From Massilia violaceinigra (GTDB lineage: Bacteria; Pseudomonadota; Gammaproteobacteria; Burkholderiales; Burkholderiaceae_D), in assembly GCF_002752675.1 (NCBI RefSeq), contig NZ_CP024608.1, forward strand, positions 3,162,001-3,226,000: a DNA stretch of 64,000 nucleotides. The letters are read 5' to 3'. Under the pieces are notes generated by a model that saw only the letters and a list, made by a program, of their open reading frames with translations, was not told the origin of the DNA and did not search any database. Both the position numbers and the translations under genes were made by a program. Shown here piece after piece: positions 8,267 through 17,620 of the stretch (position 1 is the first letter of the stretch; every line of letters begins with the position of its first letter).

Positions 8267-9207
8267 GCACCGTGATCAACCAGGCGGGGTCGCCCGCCGC
8301 CAAAGGCGCCGCGCCCAAGCGCCGCTCGCTCAGGGACTGGTTCCTGCGCCGCTCGCACCCGCTCGAACCGGTCTGGGTCAGCCTGCTGCTCAAGCTCGTC
8401 GCCTTTGCGTTCCTGACCCTGTTCCTGTTCATTCCGCTGGCCGCCGTGTTTGCCGAAGCGTTCAAGAAGGGCATCGAGGTCTACGTGGCGGCCATCACCG
8501 ACCCGGACGCCGTCGCAGCCATCAAGCTGACCCTGATCGTCGCCTTCATCTCGGTGCCGTTCAACCTGGTGTTCGGCGTGTGCGCGGCCTGGTGCATCGC
8601 CAAATTCGAGTTCCGCGGCAAAGCCATTCTGCTCACGCTGATCGACCTGCCGTTTTCGGTCTCGCCGGTGATCGCGGGCCTGATCTATGTGCTCATGTTC
8701 GGCGCCCAGGGTTGGTTCGGCGGCTGGCTCGCCGCCAACGACATCAAGATCCTGTTCGCGGTGCCGGGCATCGTGCTGGCCACCGTCTTCATCACCTTCC
8801 CGTTCGTGGCGCGCGAACTCATTCCGCTGATGCAGTCGCAGGGCAACGAGGAAGAAGAGGCCGCGCTGGTACTGGGCGCCTCCGGCTGGAACACCTTCTG
8901 GCGCGTGACGCTGCCGAACATCAAATGGGGCCTGCTGTACGGCGTGATCTTGTGTAATGCCCGCGCGATGGGCGAGTTCGGCGCGGTGTCGGTGGTGTCG
9001 GGCCACATCCGCGGCGAGACCACCACCATGCCGCTGCACGTGGAAATCCTCTACAACGAATACAACTTCGCGGCCGCCTTTGCCGTCGCCTCGCTGCTGG
9101 CAATGCTGGCGCTGGTGACCCTGGCGATCAAAACCTTTGTCGAATGGCGTTTGCGCGAAACGATCGCGTTTCACGCCGAAGCACGCAACATGGAGCACGG
9201 ATCATGA
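8263..9207 (+). CDS. cysW: Sulfate/thiosulfate ABC transporter permease CysW
   Basis: This 314-residue second permease of the sulfate importer has the EAA motif ([21 protein letters not shown]) and six membrane segments. A cytoplasmic N-terminal extension of about 40 residues, rich in Ser, Pro and Arg, precedes the first helix, which makes it somewhat longer than the E. coli protein (about 290 residues). The ATG overlaps the cysT stop (8263-8266), implying translational coupling. It pairs with CysT to form the channel and docks onto the CysA dimer. Confidence 0.95.
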   Translation: MSTVINQAGSPAAKGAAPKRRSLRDWFLRRSHPLEPVWVSLLLKLVAFAFLTLFLFIPLAAVFAEAFKKGIEVYVAAITDPDAVAAIKLTLIVAFISVPFNLVFGVCAAWCIAKFEFRGKAILLTLIDLPFSVSPVIAGLIYVLMFGAQGWFGGWLAANDIKILFAVPGIVLATVFITFPFVARELIPLMQSQGNEEEEAALVLGASGWNTFWRVTLPNIKWGLLYGVILCNARAMGEFGAVSVVSGHIRGETTTMPLHVEILYNEYNFAAAFAVASLLAMLALVTLAIKTFVEWRLRETIAFHAEARNMEHGS

Positions 9208-10277
9208 CGATCGAAGTTAGTAATATCAACAAGCGGTTCGGCGATTTTGTCGCCCTCGACAATGTGTCGCTGCAGTTCCCTTCGGGCGAACTGACCGCGT
9301 TGCTCGGCCCTTCCGGCTGCGGCAAGACCACGCTGCTGCGCATCATCGCGGGCCTGGAGCATCCGGACAGCGGGCGCGTGCTGCTCGACGGCCAGGATGC
9401 GTCGGACCGCCACGTGCGCGAGCGCCAGGTCGGCTTCGTGTTCCAGCATTACGCGCTGTTCAAGCACATGACCGTGTTCGAGAACGTCGCCTTCGGGCTG
9501 CGCGTCAAGCCGCGCAAGGACCGTCCGAACGAACAGCAGATCCGCCACAAGGTGCAGCAGCTGCTCGAACTGGTGCAGCTCGACTGGCTGGCCGACCGCC
9601 ATCCGCCGCAGCTCTCGGGCGGGCAGCGTCAGCGCATTGCGCTGGCGCGCGCGCTGGCGGTGGAACCGCGCGTGCTGCTGCTCGACGAGCCGTTCGGCGC
9701 GCTCGACGCCAAGGTGCGCAAGGAATTGCGGCGCTGGCTGCGCCGCCTGCACGACGACCTGCACGTGACCAGCATCTTCGTCACCCACGACCAGGAAGAA
9801 GCGCTGGAAGTGTCGGACCAGGTGGTGTTGATGAACAAGGGCCGGGTCGAGCAGCTCGGCTCTCCCGAGCAGGTGTACAACAATCCGGCTTCGCCATTCG
9901 TGTACGGCTTCCTCGGCAATGTGAACCTGTTCCACGGACGCGTGAACGACGGCATCATGGCCAGCGGCGACGCCAGTTTTTCGGTGCCGGGCAATGCGTC
10001 GGCCACCAACGGGCAGGGGATCGCCTACGTGCGCCCGCACGATCTTGACATCGACCGCTACACGCCGGGCGCCGAGGGCATCGTCGTCAAGCTGCGCCGC
10101 GCGCACGCCATCGGTCCGCTGGCGCAGCTCGACCTGGAGCGCGCCGACAATGCCGAATTGATCGAAGCGGTCATTCCCAACGAGCGCTATCGCCAGTTGC
10201 AGTTGAAGGAAGGCGAAACCCTGGTGGTGCGTCCGCGCCGGATGCAGGTGTTTGTCGACCAGGGAGCGGCGATATGA
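9204..10277 (+). CDS. cysA: Sulfate/thiosulfate ABC transporter ATPase CysA
   Basis: This 357-residue ATP-binding subunit powers sulfate uptake. The Walker A motif GPSGCGKTT spans residues 35-43. The ABC signature LSGGQRQR, Walker [12 protein letters not shown], and the H-loop in [12 protein letters not shown] follow in order. The C-terminal third is a TOBE/CysA-specific regulatory domain (about 240-357). The true start is the ATG at 9204, overlapping the cysW stop by four bases; a longer in-frame extension exists but lies within cysW. It is the third gene of the operon. Confidence 0.96.
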   Translation: MTIEVSNINKRFGDFVALDNVSLQFPSGELTALLGPSGCGKTTLLRIIAGLEHPDSGRVLLDGQDASDRHVRERQVGFVFQHYALFKHMTVFENVAFGLRVKPRKDRPNEQQIRHKVQQLLELVQLDWLADRHPPQLSGGQRQRIALARALAVEPRVLLLDEPFGALDAKVRKELRRWLRRLHDDLHVTSIFVTHDQEEALEVSDQVVLMNKGRVEQLGSPEQVYNNPASPFVYGFLGNVNLFHGRVNDGIMASGDASFSVPGNASATNGQGIAYVRPHDLDIDRYTPGAEGIVVKLRRAHAIGPLAQLDLERADNAELIEAVIPNERYRQLQLKEGETLVVRPRRMQVFVDQGAAI

Positions 10278-11212
10278 ATTTCCAACAACTGCGCTCGATC
10301 CGTGAAGCGGCCCGGCGCGGCTACAACCTGACCGAGGTCGCCAATGCGCTGTTCACGTCGCAGCCGGGCGTGAGCCGCCAGATCCGCGAACTCGAAGACG
10401 AACTTGGCGTGGTGATCTTCGAGCGCAACGGCAAGCGCCTGACCGGGCTGACCGATCCGGGCAAGGGCATCTTGAAAATCATCGACCGCCTGCTGGTGGA
10501 GGCCGAGAATCTGCAGCAGGCCAGCATGGAATACGCGGGCCAGAACAGCGGCACGCTGACCATCGCCGCGACCCACACCCAGGCGCGCTATGCCTTGCCG
10601 AAGGTGGTGCAATCGTTCCGCAACGATTTTCCGGACGTGCGCATCGCGCTGCAGCAGAGCGCTCCCGATCATATCGCCGAGTGGGTCCTGTCGGGCAAGG
10701 CCGATATCGGCATCGCCACCGAGGGCTTGTCGCAGTTCCCCGACCTGGTGTCGTTCCCGTGCTACCGCTGGAGCCATCTGATCGTGGTGCCGGACGGTCA
10801 TCCGCTGCTCAATTGTTCGCCGATCCGGCTGGAAGACCTGGCCGGCTATCCGCTCATTACCTACGATGTGGGCTTCACGGGGCGCGGGCATATCGATGCG
10901 GCGTTCGCCAAGGCGGGGGTGCGCACCGACATCGTGCTCACGGCGATGGATTCGGACGTCATCAAGCAGTATGTGAGCCTGGGGATGGGCGTGGGGATCG
11001 TGGCCTCGATGGCGTTCGATCATGGCCGCGACAAGGGTTTGCGCGCGGTCGAAGCGTCGCACCTGTTCGCGCCCAACGTGACGCGGCTGGCGGTGCGGCG
11101 CGGCGCCTATCTGCGCGCGTATGCCTATCACTTCATCGAGCAGTTCGCGCCGGATGTGTCGCGCGCCGACATCGAGCGCGCGCTGGACGCTGACGCTCCG
11201 CGCGAAGCGTAG
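10274..11212 (+). CDS. cysB: CysB-family LysR regulator
   Basis: This 312-residue LysR-type activator belongs to the CysB/Cbl branch. The N-terminal helix-turn-helix includes [22 protein letters not shown] (about residues 22-43, quoted in part), and the effector domain contains the CysB-like [15 protein letters not shown] segment (here [11 protein letters not shown]) that binds N-acetylserine or adenylyl sulfate. The ATG overlaps the cysA stop, so regulator and importer are co-transcribed. In this family CysB activates sulfur-assimilation genes when O-acetylserine derivatives accumulate. Whether it is CysB or the Cbl paralogue cannot be settled from the sequence alone. Confidence 0.9.
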   Translation: MNFQQLRSIREAARRGYNLTEVANALFTSQPGVSRQIRELEDELGVVIFERNGKRLTGLTDPGKGILKIIDRLLVEAENLQQASMEYAGQNSGTLTIAATHTQARYALPKVVQSFRNDFPDVRIALQQSAPDHIAEWVLSGKADIGIATEGLSQFPDLVSFPCYRWSHLIVVPDGHPLLNCSPIRLEDLAGYPLITYDVGFTGRGHIDAAFAKAGVRTDIVLTAMDSDVIKQYVSLGMGVGIVASMAFDHGRDKGLRAVEASHLFAPNVTRLAVRRGAYLRAYAYHFIEQFAPDVSRADIERALDADAPREA

Positions 11213-11217
11213 CCACT

Positions 11218-11244
11218 GCCGTTTCTGGCACTGCCGGAAACGGC
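11218..11244 (+). terminator. Hairpin after the cys operon
   Basis: An 8-bp inverted repeat, GCCGTTTC (11218-11225) and GAAACGGC (11237-11244), begins six bases after the cysB stop codon. There is no clear U-run, so it may be a weak terminator or an RNA-stabilising structure rather than a classical intrinsic terminator. Confidence 0.4.
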
Positions 11245-11282
11245 TTCCCGCCGGGTGCCGCCGTGGCGTGGGAACGACGCGC

Positions 11283-11312
11283 TTGCAAATGCGAATGATT
11301 CTCGTTTATACT
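11283..11312 (+). promoter_or_regulatory. Fur-box promoter
   Basis: A sequence matching the Fur consensus lies at 11288-11307, with the core GAATGATTC palindrome at 11293-11301 and the 7-1-7 unit TGCGAATGATTCTCG at 11290-11304. It sits between a -35-like TTGCAA (11283-11288) and a -10 TATACT (11307-11312) with an 18-base spacer. Iron-loaded Fur bound here would block RNA polymerase. The downstream unit is the small Cys-containing protein and the DUF2325 gene. The motif is seen in sequence; regulation by Fur is inference. Confidence 0.65.
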
Positions 11313-11386
11313 TGATTTCAGCAAGCCATCCACCCACGCATAGCCCGCCGCCGTTGCCAGCCACTGCATACCGTCAAGGAAGCATC

Positions 11387-11662
11387 GTGCCGAGCAAACA
11401 TCCACAGAATCCAAGCGAACCTTGCCAGCATGTGACGATCGCCGACAGCACCATCGGCCACGTCAGCATCTGCCCCGAATGCAGCGTATTGCACCTGTCG
11501 CTGAACCATGTCTCGGTGCGCTTCACGCCGGAAGCGTTCCGCGCGCTGTCCGGCATGGTCGGCGACGCCCAGGCGCGGCTCGACCACGTAGCCCAGTCCA
11601 ATGCCGCCGCCGCCGCTGCCGCCGTCATCGACGAAGCGCGCCACGGCCCCAAGCTGCACTAA
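11387..11662 (+). CDS. Small Cys-containing protein, first gene of the Fur-box unit
   Basis: This 91-residue protein with a GTG start at 11387 is preceded by an AAGGAAG ribosome-binding site. The protein has a CQH near residue 13, then a CPEC pair near residue 32 (ICPECSVLHLSLNHVSVRF) that could bind metal. An alpha-helical segment with a run of seven alanines follows. I do not recognise a named family. A longer in-frame version from 11255 would overlap the promoter and is therefore unlikely. It ends 10 bases before the DUF2325 gene and shares its Fur-box promoter. Confidence 0.65.
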   Translation: MPSKHPQNPSEPCQHVTIADSTIGHVSICPECSVLHLSLNHVSVRFTPEAFRALSGMVGDAQARLDHVAQSNAAAAAAAVIDEARHGPKLH

Positions 11663-11672
11663 GGAGACGCGT

Positions 11673-12896
11673 ATGTGCGACCACGATGCCAAGAAGCCGC
11701 TCGCGCGGTTCTTCCCCCCTGACGGCGAACCGGCTTCGCGCACCTCGTCGTCGCGCCGCCAGCGCCTGTGGGAACTGCCGGCCAATACCCACTGCCCCGT
11801 GATCGGCGTGTGCCTGCCGCTCGGCGTGCTGCGCAAGCTGGTGAACAAGGGCGTGCGCGGCCAGGCGCTGGCCGATGACTACGAAATCCACGTCGGCGCG
11901 GTGGCAGAATGCGCCACCCGCAATCGCATCTCGAACCTGCTGCAGGATGCGCTCGACCAGCGTTATGCGCTGGTGCTGCTGCGCTTTCGCGATGCACGCA
12001 GCGGCGATGCCGTCATGCTGATGTGGCGCCAGGCGATCGCGCAGGGCGACGTGGCCGGTGCCTTCTGGGCCGCGCTGACGCACCCGCGCAGCGACTTCCT
12101 GGTGCAGGACACGGTGCTGCGCGAAATGCACATGATCCAGCATCAGGCCGGGGCCACCACGCGCATCGACCATGCGCGTTATCTGGAACTGCAGGAAGAG
12201 AATGCGGCGCTGGGGGCCGAACTGGCGCAGGCGCAGCAGCGCCACGTGCGCACGCTGGCGGAGAAGGCGCGCGAGCTGGAACAGGTGCAGGCGCAGTTGA
12301 TGAATGCGCGCGCCGAGCTGGTGGCGCGCGACAGCAAGTTTGCGTTCCTGCAGGCGGATATGGCGGAACTGAGCGCGTCGGTGCCCGAGCTGGAAGCGCG
12401 CACGCGGCTCAAGCAGAAGCTCGATGAAGCGGCGCAGCGCCTGGGCGCGCGCGATGCGCAGCTGGCGCAGTTGCGCCAGCAATTGGCGGCGTCCACGCGC
12501 CAGCTCGACGCCTTGCAGGCGGCGCGGCCGGTGGACGTGCCGGTGTGCGAGGAAGATGCAGCCGAGGCGATCGCCGCGGCGCAGCTGGTCGACAAGACTT
12601 TATTGTGCGTCGGTGGCAGGAGTGCCAGCGTGGCCAGCTACCGCTGCATGACCGAGGAGGCGGGGGCAAGGTTCGCGCACCATGACGGAGGGCAGGAGCA
12701 TGGGGCAGATTTGCTCGACGCGAACCTGGCGGCGGCCGATCTGGTGATTTGCCAGACCGGGTGCATCAGCCACAATGCGTACTGGCGCGTGAAAGAGCAT
12801 TGCAAGCGCACGGGCAAGCAGTGCGTGTTCGTGGAAAATCCGAGCAGTACGAGTTTTTCGAGGGGGCTGCGGCAGATCGCGATATTGGCTGCATAA
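11673..12896 (+). CDS. DUF2325 domain protein
   Basis: This 407-residue cytosolic protein has three parts. An N-terminal region (about 1-165) carries THCPVIGVCLPLG and HVGAVAECATRNR. A long coiled coil follows (about 165-300, QEENAALGAELAQAQQ onward). A C-terminal DUF2325 domain (about 315-407) has CVGG, HHDGG, the QTGCISHNAYW segment and ENPSSTSFSRGL. The biochemical function of DUF2325 is unknown. AAGGAG spaces well to the ATG at 11673. The Fur-box promoter upstream suggests expression in iron limitation. A strong hairpin follows the stop codon directly. Confidence 0.82.
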   Translation: MCDHDAKKPLARFFPPDGEPASRTSSSRRQRLWELPANTHCPVIGVCLPLGVLRKLVNKGVRGQALADDYEIHVGAVAECATRNRISNLLQDALDQRYALVLLRFRDARSGDAVMLMWRQAIAQGDVAGAFWAALTHPRSDFLVQDTVLREMHMIQHQAGATTRIDHARYLELQEENAALGAELAQAQQRHVRTLAEKARELEQVQAQLMNARAELVARDSKFAFLQADMAELSASVPELEARTRLKQKLDEAAQRLGARDAQLAQLRQQLAASTRQLDALQAARPVDVPVCEEDAAEAIAAAQLVDKTLLCVGGRSASVASYRCMTEEAGARFAHHDGGQEHGADLLDANLAAADLVICQTGCISHNAYWRVKEHCKRTGKQCVFVENPSSTSFSRGLRQIAILAA

Positions 12897-12924
12897 CGTC
12901 GTTCCCGCCTGCGCGGGAACGACG
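12897..12924. repeat. REP-like palindrome, short copy
   Basis: A perfect 12-bp hairpin, CGTCGTTCCCGC (12897-12908) and GCGGGAACGACG (12913-12924) with the loop CTGC, starts at the base after the DUF2325 stop codon. Its sequence matches the inner part of the repeats at 3083-3189 and 49905-49993. It could end transcription of the Fur-box unit or the convergent aldo-keto reductase gene, though no U-run follows. Confidence 0.75.
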
Positions 12925-12958
12925 GTTCTAAAACGATTCTAAGCGGAGCGACGGTTAA

Positions 12959-14005
12959 CTACGCGCCCGGGTTGGTGATGCGCGCGTGGATCGCGTCGAT
13001 CTCGGCCACCACTTCCGGGGTCAATGTCACCGACATCGCATCGATGTTTTCCTTCAGCTGCGCCAGGCTGGTCGCGCCGATGATGGTCGAGGCCACGAAC
13101 CAGCGCGAGTAGCACCATGCGAGCGCCATCTGCGTTGGCGTCATGCCGTTCGCGCGCGCCAGCGCCGCGTACTCCTTCACCGCCGCCAGCACCGGCGCGC
13201 GCAGGTAACGCGGGCTCCACGACGCCGGAAAAATCGTCAGCCGTCCGCTCGCCTTGGGATCATCCAGGTACTTCGCGCTCAACTGCCCGAACGCCAGTGG
13301 ACTGTAGGCCAGCAAACCGACATCCTCGCGGTAGCAGGTCTCGTCCATCAGACTGGTTTCGAAATTGCGCGCGGTCAGGTTGTACAGGTTCTGGACGCTG
13401 GCGATGCGCGGCAAGCCGCGCATGTCGGCCTGCTTCACAAATTCGCTCACGCCCCACGCGCTCTCGTTCGACAAGCCGATATGCCCGATCTTTCCAGCGT
13501 CGATCAGGCTTCCCAGCGCAGCCAGCGTCTCTTCGACCGGAATGGCTTCGCGCTCCTTGGCCGGATCGAACGCGGTAGCGCCAAAAATCGGCACATTCCG
13601 GCTCGGCCAGTGCAGCTGATACAAATCGATATGATCGGTCTGCAGGCGCCGCAGGCTGTCTTCCACTGCCGTGCGCAGGCTGGCGGCGTCGAGGTTCTGC
13701 TTTCCTTCGCGGACCCAGTGCAGGTTCGGATTCGGCCCGGCCGCCTTGGTGGCCAGCACGATCTCGCTACGCCTGCCGCTCTTTTTCAGCCAGCTGCCGA
13801 TAAAGCGCTCGGTATCGCCCTGCGTCTGGGGACGTGGCATGACCGGATACATTTCGGCGGTGTCGACAAAATTGATGCCGCGCTCGAGCGCGTAATCGAG
13901 CTGGCTGTGCGCATCGGCCTCGCTATTTTGCTCGCCGAAGGTCATGGTGCCGAGACAGATGCTGGATACCTCGAGCGGCGTGCGTCCGAGCCTGGTCTTG
14001 ATCAT
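12959..14005 (-). CDS. NADP(H)-dependent aldo-keto reductase (Tas-like)
   Basis: This 348-residue TIM-barrel oxidoreductase resembles E. coli Tas. The catalytic tetrad is readable: Asp and Tyr in FVDTAEMYP, Lys in LATKAAG, and His in YQLHWPSRN. The C-terminal NADP-binding part includes STIIGATSLAQLKENI. The natural substrate is unknown, with aldehydes or ketones expected. The gene begins 10 bases after pyrD on the minus strand, so it is probably the last gene of the Nudix-aat-bpt-pyrD transcript. Confidence 0.9.
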   Translation of the reverse strand: MIKTRLGRTPLEVSSICLGTMTFGEQNSEADAHSQLDYALERGINFVDTAEMYPVMPRPQTQGDTERFIGSWLKKSGRRSEIVLATKAAGPNPNLHWVREGKQNLDAASLRTAVEDSLRRLQTDHIDLYQLHWPSRNVPIFGATAFDPAKEREAIPVEETLAALGSLIDAGKIGHIGLSNESAWGVSEFVKQADMRGLPRIASVQNLYNLTARNFETSLMDETCYREDVGLLAYSPLAFGQLSAKYLDDPKASGRLTIFPASWSPRYLRAPVLAAVKEYAALARANGMTPTQMALAWCYSRWFVASTIIGATSLAQLKENIDAMSVTLTPEVVAEIDAIHARITNPGA

Positions 14006-14015
14006 GGTGCGTTCC

Positions 14016-15053
14016 TTATGGTCGAAGGGCCTGCGCGCATTCGCGGATCAGGCCCGGTCCTTGATAGATCAGGCCAGTGTACAGCTGCACCAGCGAGGCG
14101 CCGAGATTGATCTTCTCTTTTGCATCGGCACCGCGCATGATGCCGCCCACGCCGATGATCGGCAGCGCGTCGCCCAGTTCCTGGCGCAGCGCGCGGATGA
14201 CGATGTTCGACAGGTCGTACACCGGTTCGCCCGATACGCCGCCGGTCTCCTGGCCGTGCCGCATGCGGTCGACCAGGCGGTGACTGAGCGTGGTATTGGT
14301 GGCGATGACGCCGTCGATCTTGTGGCGCAGCAGGGCCGCGGCGATATCCTTGATCTGGTCGCCGTCGACGTCCGGTGCGATCTTGAGCGCCAGCGGCACG
14401 TAGCGCTTGTGCTGGTCGGCCAGGCGCAGTTGCGCGTCTTTCAGCCGCATGAGCAGCGCGTCCAGTTCCGACGCGCCCTGCAGCTGGCGCAGGTTGGCAG
14501 TGTTGGGCGAGGAGATATTGACCGTCACGTAGCTGGCGTACGGGTATACTTTTTCGAGGCAGTGCAGATAATCGTCGACCGCGTTTTCGATCGGCGTGCT
14601 GGCGTTCTTGCCGATGTTCAGGCCAAGCACGCCGCGCTTATCCTGGTAAAACTTCGACGCCTGCACATTGGCCACAAAAGCGTCGACGCCGCCATTGTTA
14701 AAGCCCATGCGGTTGATCACCGCGCGCTTGGCCGGAATGCGAAACATGCGCGGCTTGGGATTGCCCGGCTGCGGCTTGGGCGTGACGGTGCCCACTTCGA
14801 TGAAGCCGAAACCGAGCGCTGACAGGCCGTCGATGTAGGCGCCATCCTTGTCCAGCCCCGCAGCCAGGCCGACCGGGTTGGGGAAGGTGATGCCCATGAC
14901 GGAGCGCGGGTCGGGCGCGGGCTTTTTCATCAGACCGGTCAGGCCGATGGCGGCGGCGCTGCGCAGGGCGGGCAGGGTGACGTTATGCGCCGTCTCGGGC
15001 TTGAGCGCGAACAGCAGGGGACGACCTAAGGCATACAGCAGTTTCTGGGACAT
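14016..15053 (-). CDS. pyrD: Dihydroorotate dehydrogenase (quinone), class 2
   Basis: This 345-residue FMN enzyme oxidises dihydroorotate to orotate in pyrimidine synthesis and passes electrons to quinone at the inner membrane. The class 2 N-terminal membrane-anchor helices ([20 protein letters not shown]) are present. The catalytic serine is in [15 protein letters not shown], and the substrate and FMN segments [10 protein letters not shown] and IGVGGI are visible. The start at 15053 gives the usual family N-terminus; a longer in-frame version adds 20 unrelated residues. It lies 66 bases downstream of bpt and 10 bases upstream of the aldo-keto reductase. Confidence 0.96.
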   Translation of the reverse strand: MSQKLLYALGRPLLFALKPETAHNVTLPALRSAAAIGLTGLMKKPAPDPRSVMGITFPNPVGLAAGLDKDGAYIDGLSALGFGFIEVGTVTPKPQPGNPKPRMFRIPAKRAVINRMGFNNGGVDAFVANVQASKFYQDKRGVLGLNIGKNASTPIENAVDDYLHCLEKVYPYASYVTVNISSPNTANLRQLQGASELDALLMRLKDAQLRLADQHKRYVPLALKIAPDVDGDQIKDIAAALLRHKIDGVIATNTTLSHRLVDRMRHGQETGGVSGEPVYDLSNIVIRALRQELGDALPIIGVGGIMRGADAKEKINLGASLVQLYTGLIYQGPGLIRECAQALRP

Positions 15054-15119
15054 GGAGTGCTCGGGTTGGTGCGGGTCCCGGCATTTTACCGTGTGCCGGC
15101 GCCGCCCGCCCACAAGCTG

Positions 15120-15851
15120 CTATCGGTTCAGCAGACTCCAGATGCCGTCGATGCGCGCTTCGAGCGGGCGGAAGTTGATCTTGTAGGCCATCTTGGGACT
15201 TTGTTCGATCCAGTAGCCCAGATAGACAAAGGGCAGTTTCAGTTCGCTGGCCTGGGCGATCTGCCACAGCACGTTGTAGGTGCCGAAGGAGGCGCCGGGG
15301 ACGTCGGGATCGAAAAACGTGTACACCGACGACAGGCCGTCGGAGAGCACGTCGATGATCGAGACCATGCGCAGTACGCCGTCCTCGGGATCGCGAAACT
15401 CCACCAGGCGCGTGTTGACCCGGCTTTGCAGCAAAAACTGCGCGTACTGGTCGCGGCTGTCCTGGTCCATGCCGCCGCCGACATGGCGCGTGGTCTGGTA
15501 GCGCAGGTAGAGCGCGTAGTGTTCGTCCGAAAAACTCAGGTTGGCGACCGTGGCCACCAGTCCCGCATGGCGGGTCCAGGCGCGCCGCTGGCCGCGGCTG
15601 GACGTGAATTCGGCGGCGCGCACGCGCACCGGGATGCAGGCGTTGCAGCCGTCGCAGTAAGGACGGTAGGTGAAGATGCCGCTGCGCCGGAAGCCATTTT
15701 TGACCAGTTCGGAGTAGACGTCGGCGTTGATCAGGTGCGAAGGGGTGGCCACTTGCGAGCGCGCCTGCCGGGCGTCGAGGTAGCTGCACGGGTAGGGCGC
15801 TGTGGTGTAGAACTGCAGCGTCGAGAAAGGCAGGTCGTTTAAGTGCGTCAT
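15120..15851 (-). CDS. bpt: Aspartate/glutamate leucyltransferase
   Basis: This 243-residue aminoacyl-tRNA-protein transferase adds leucine to N-terminal Asp or Glu residues, marking proteins for the ClpAP N-degron pathway. It belongs to the arginyltransferase-related Bpt family. The cysteine cluster [12 protein letters not shown] (about residues 65-76) and the C-terminal [13 protein letters not shown] segment are diagnostic. It sits with aat, the other N-degron transferase, 83 bases apart on the same strand. That pairing is common in betaproteobacteria and supports the assignment. Confidence 0.94.
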   Translation of the reverse strand: MTHLNDLPFSTLQFYTTAPYPCSYLDARQARSQVATPSHLINADVYSELVKNGFRRSGIFTYRPYCDGCNACIPVRVRAAEFTSSRGQRRAWTRHAGLVATVANLSFSDEHYALYLRYQTTRHVGGGMDQDSRDQYAQFLLQSRVNTRLVEFRDPEDGVLRMVSIIDVLSDGLSSVYTFFDPDVPGASFGTYNVLWQIAQASELKLPFVYLGYWIEQSPKMAYKINFRPLEARIDGIWSLLNR

Positions 15852-15934
15852 GCAGTCGCTTTCGATACGGCGTAGTTGCGATCGGTGGCCCTGGTTGCTT
15901 CCTTGTTATCTATTGTAGCGAAACTTTACGCTGT

Positions 15935-16663
15935 TTACCGCGTCTGTGTAAATGGCGATCCTGGTTTCCATTCGGCGATGCCCGGTTTGGCGATCGCGTC
16001 GCGCAAATGCGCCAGAAACGCGGCGCGCGAGATGGGGGCGGCGCCCAGCGAGGCCAGGTGGCCGGTCTCCTGCTGGCAGTCGATCATGGTCACGCCCTGT
16101 CCGCGCAAAAAAGCGACCAGCCATGCCAGCGCGATCTTGGAGCCGTCGGTCACGCGCGCGAACATCGATTCGCCGTAAAACATGCGTCCTATGCACACGC
16201 CATAGGCGCCGCCGACCAATTCGCCGTCGAGCCAGAGCTCGGACGAGTGGGCGTAGCCCATCGCGTGCAGGCCGGTATAGCCGGCGATGATCTCGTCCGA
16301 AATCCAGGTGCCCGGGCCATCCTTGCGCGGGGCGGCGCAGGCGCGCATCACGTCCTCGAACGCGCTGTCGAAGCGTACCTGCCAGCGCCCGCCTTCTTCC
16401 ATGCTGCGCTCGACCCGGCGCAGGGCCTTGCGCAGACTGTCGCTGATGCGAAAATCGGCCGTCATCAGCACCATGCGCGGATCGGTACTCCACCACAGGA
16501 TGGGCTGGCCTTCGGAGAACCACGGAAAGATGCCGTGCCGGTAGGCGCTCAGCAGGCGCTCGGGCGAGAGGTCGGCGCCGGCCGCCAGCAAGCCCGGCGC
16601 GTCGGATGTGAGCGCTTCGGAAACGTCGGGAAACGGCGAATGGGTTTCAAGCCAGGGGATCAT
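15935..16663 (-). CDS. aat: Leucyl/phenylalanyl-tRNA-protein transferase
   Basis: This 242-residue cytosolic enzyme transfers Leu or Phe from tRNA to N-terminal Arg or Lys of proteins, creating N-degrons recognised by ClpS/ClpAP. Diagnostic segments are the N-terminal [28 protein letters not shown], and the later [17 protein letters not shown] and GESMFARV motifs. The Nudix gene ends 4 bases before its start and bpt follows, giving a compact minus-strand operon that carries both bacterial N-degron transferases. Confidence 0.96.
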   Translation of the reverse strand: MIPWLETHSPFPDVSEALTSDAPGLLAAGADLSPERLLSAYRHGIFPWFSEGQPILWWSTDPRMVLMTADFRISDSLRKALRRVERSMEEGGRWQVRFDSAFEDVMRACAAPRKDGPGTWISDEIIAGYTGLHAMGYAHSSELWLDGELVGGAYGVCIGRMFYGESMFARVTDGSKIALAWLVAFLRGQGVTMIDCQQETGHLASLGAAPISRAAFLAHLRDAIAKPGIAEWKPGSPFTQTR

Positions 16664-16666
16664 GGC

Positions 16667-17251
16667 TCAGTCGGGATCGCTGGAGATACGCATCGGGCGC
16701 ACGATGTCGTGCGTGTGAAAGCCGAAGCCGCCGCCCTCGCGCATGCGGGCACAATCGGCGAAAAACAGTTCCAGCGTCTTGCGGATGGTGGGGAAGGCCA
16801 GTTCCTCCCAAGGAATCTCGTGCTCGGCGAACATGCGCACGTCCAGGCTTTCAATGCCGGGAGCGAAGTCCAGGCTGCGCAGGCGGGCCAGGTAGAACAA
16901 GTGGACCTGATGCACCTGAGCCACGTTCAACAGGCTGAACAGGCTGCCGATTTCGATGTCGGCGCCGGCTTCCTCTTCGGTTTCACGCACGGCGGCCTCG
17001 GCCGTCGTTTCGCTGTTTTCCATGAAGCCAGCCGGCAAGGTCCAGAAACCGTGGCGCGGTTCGATGGCGCGCTTGCAGAGCAGCACGCGGACTTCTTCGC
17101 CTTCCGGTTGCCAGACGGGAATGGAGCCGACGACAAGTTTGGGGTTTTGGTAGTGAATCGCCGCGCATTGCTTGCAGACATAGCGCGGGCGGTTATCGCC
17201 CTCGGGGATGAGCAGGTCGACGGGATGGGCGCACTCGGAACAAAATTTCAT
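16667..17251 (-). CDS. Nudix hydrolase with N-terminal zinc ribbon
   Basis: This 194-residue protein has an N-terminal zinc ribbon (CSEC near residue 3 and CKQC near residue 31). A Nudix fold follows, whose Nudix box begins GFMENSETTAEAAV and ends RETEEEAGA, giving the REUXEEXGU metal site. This layout resembles NudC-like and NADH-pyrophosphatase-like enzymes, but it is shorter than NudC, so the substrate (NAD, ADP-ribose or another nucleoside diphosphate) is open. It heads the operon Nudix-aat-bpt-pyrD-aldo-keto reductase. Confidence 0.87.
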   Translation of the reverse strand: MKFCSECAHPVDLLIPEGDNRPRYVCKQCAAIHYQNPKLVVGSIPVWQPEGEEVRVLLCKRAIEPRHGFWTLPAGFMENSETTAEAAVRETEEEAGADIEIGSLFSLLNVAQVHQVHLFYLARLRSLDFAPGIESLDVRMFAEHEIPWEELAFPTIRKTLELFFADCARMREGGGFGFHTHDIVRPMRISSDPD

Positions 17252-17389
17252 AGGGAATGGGAAGAATGATTTTCGCTTACTTTACACCGATTGCCGGGCG
17301 AATGCGGTTCGCGCAGAGGGTAAACCGGGCCTGACGCCCCTGCGCCTGGGTTCGGCTGAGCCCTATCGCACGCCTTGATTGGATTAATA

Positions 17390-17418
17390 TTGCCTAATTA
17401 CGAAAAGCCCCCTATAAT
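17390..17418 (+). promoter_or_regulatory. Promoter of the initiator tRNA gene
   Basis: A -35 TTGCCT (17390-17395) and a perfect -10 TATAAT (17413-17418) with a 17-base spacer lie 13 bases before the mature tRNA 5-prime end. This is a strong sigma70 promoter, with a start expected near 17425. Confidence 0.8.
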
Positions 17419-17431
17419 AGCTACATACAGA

Positions 17432-17508
17432 CGCGGGGTGGAGCAGTCTGGCAGCTCGTCGGGCTCATAACCCGAAGGTCACAGGTTCAAATCCTGTCCC
17501 CGCAACCA
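17432..17508 (+). tRNA. Initiator tRNA-fMet (CAT)
   Basis: This is a 77-base tRNA with CAT anticodon and encoded CCA end. Two initiator hallmarks are visible. The first is a C1-A72 mismatch at the acceptor end (CGCGGGG against CCCCGCA). The second is three consecutive G-C pairs closing the anticodon loop (TCGGG ... CCCGA). The T-loop GGTTCAAATCC is standard. It is bounded by its own promoter and terminator, so it is a single-gene transcript. Confidence 0.97.
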
Positions 17509-17517
17509 AATACAGCT

Positions 17518-17557
17518 AGCCGCTGATTCTCTTACGGGAATCAGCGGCTTTCGCTTT
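17518..17557 (+). terminator. Intrinsic terminator of tRNA-fMet
   Basis: A 12-bp perfect stem, AGCCGCTGATTC (17518-17529) and GAATCAGCGGCT (17538-17549) with an 8-base loop, is followed by the T-rich run TTCGCTTTT. It begins ten bases after the tRNA CCA end. Confidence 0.85.
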
Positions 17558-17620
17558 TGCGGGTTGGGTATTTGCGCTGGCGTCCATGCAGGTCCGGATG
17601 CGCCTCAGGCAAACGCCAGC

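Noticed and set aside
9144..9203. Longer start for cysA at 9144
   Set aside because: The 20 extra residues overlap cysW and are not family-like. The ATG at 9204 overlaps the cysW stop as in the neighbouring junctions.
11255..11386. Longer start for the small Cys protein at 11255
   Set aside because: That start lies upstream of the Fur-box promoter, and the added residues are low-complexity (Pro/His/Ser) without an RBS.
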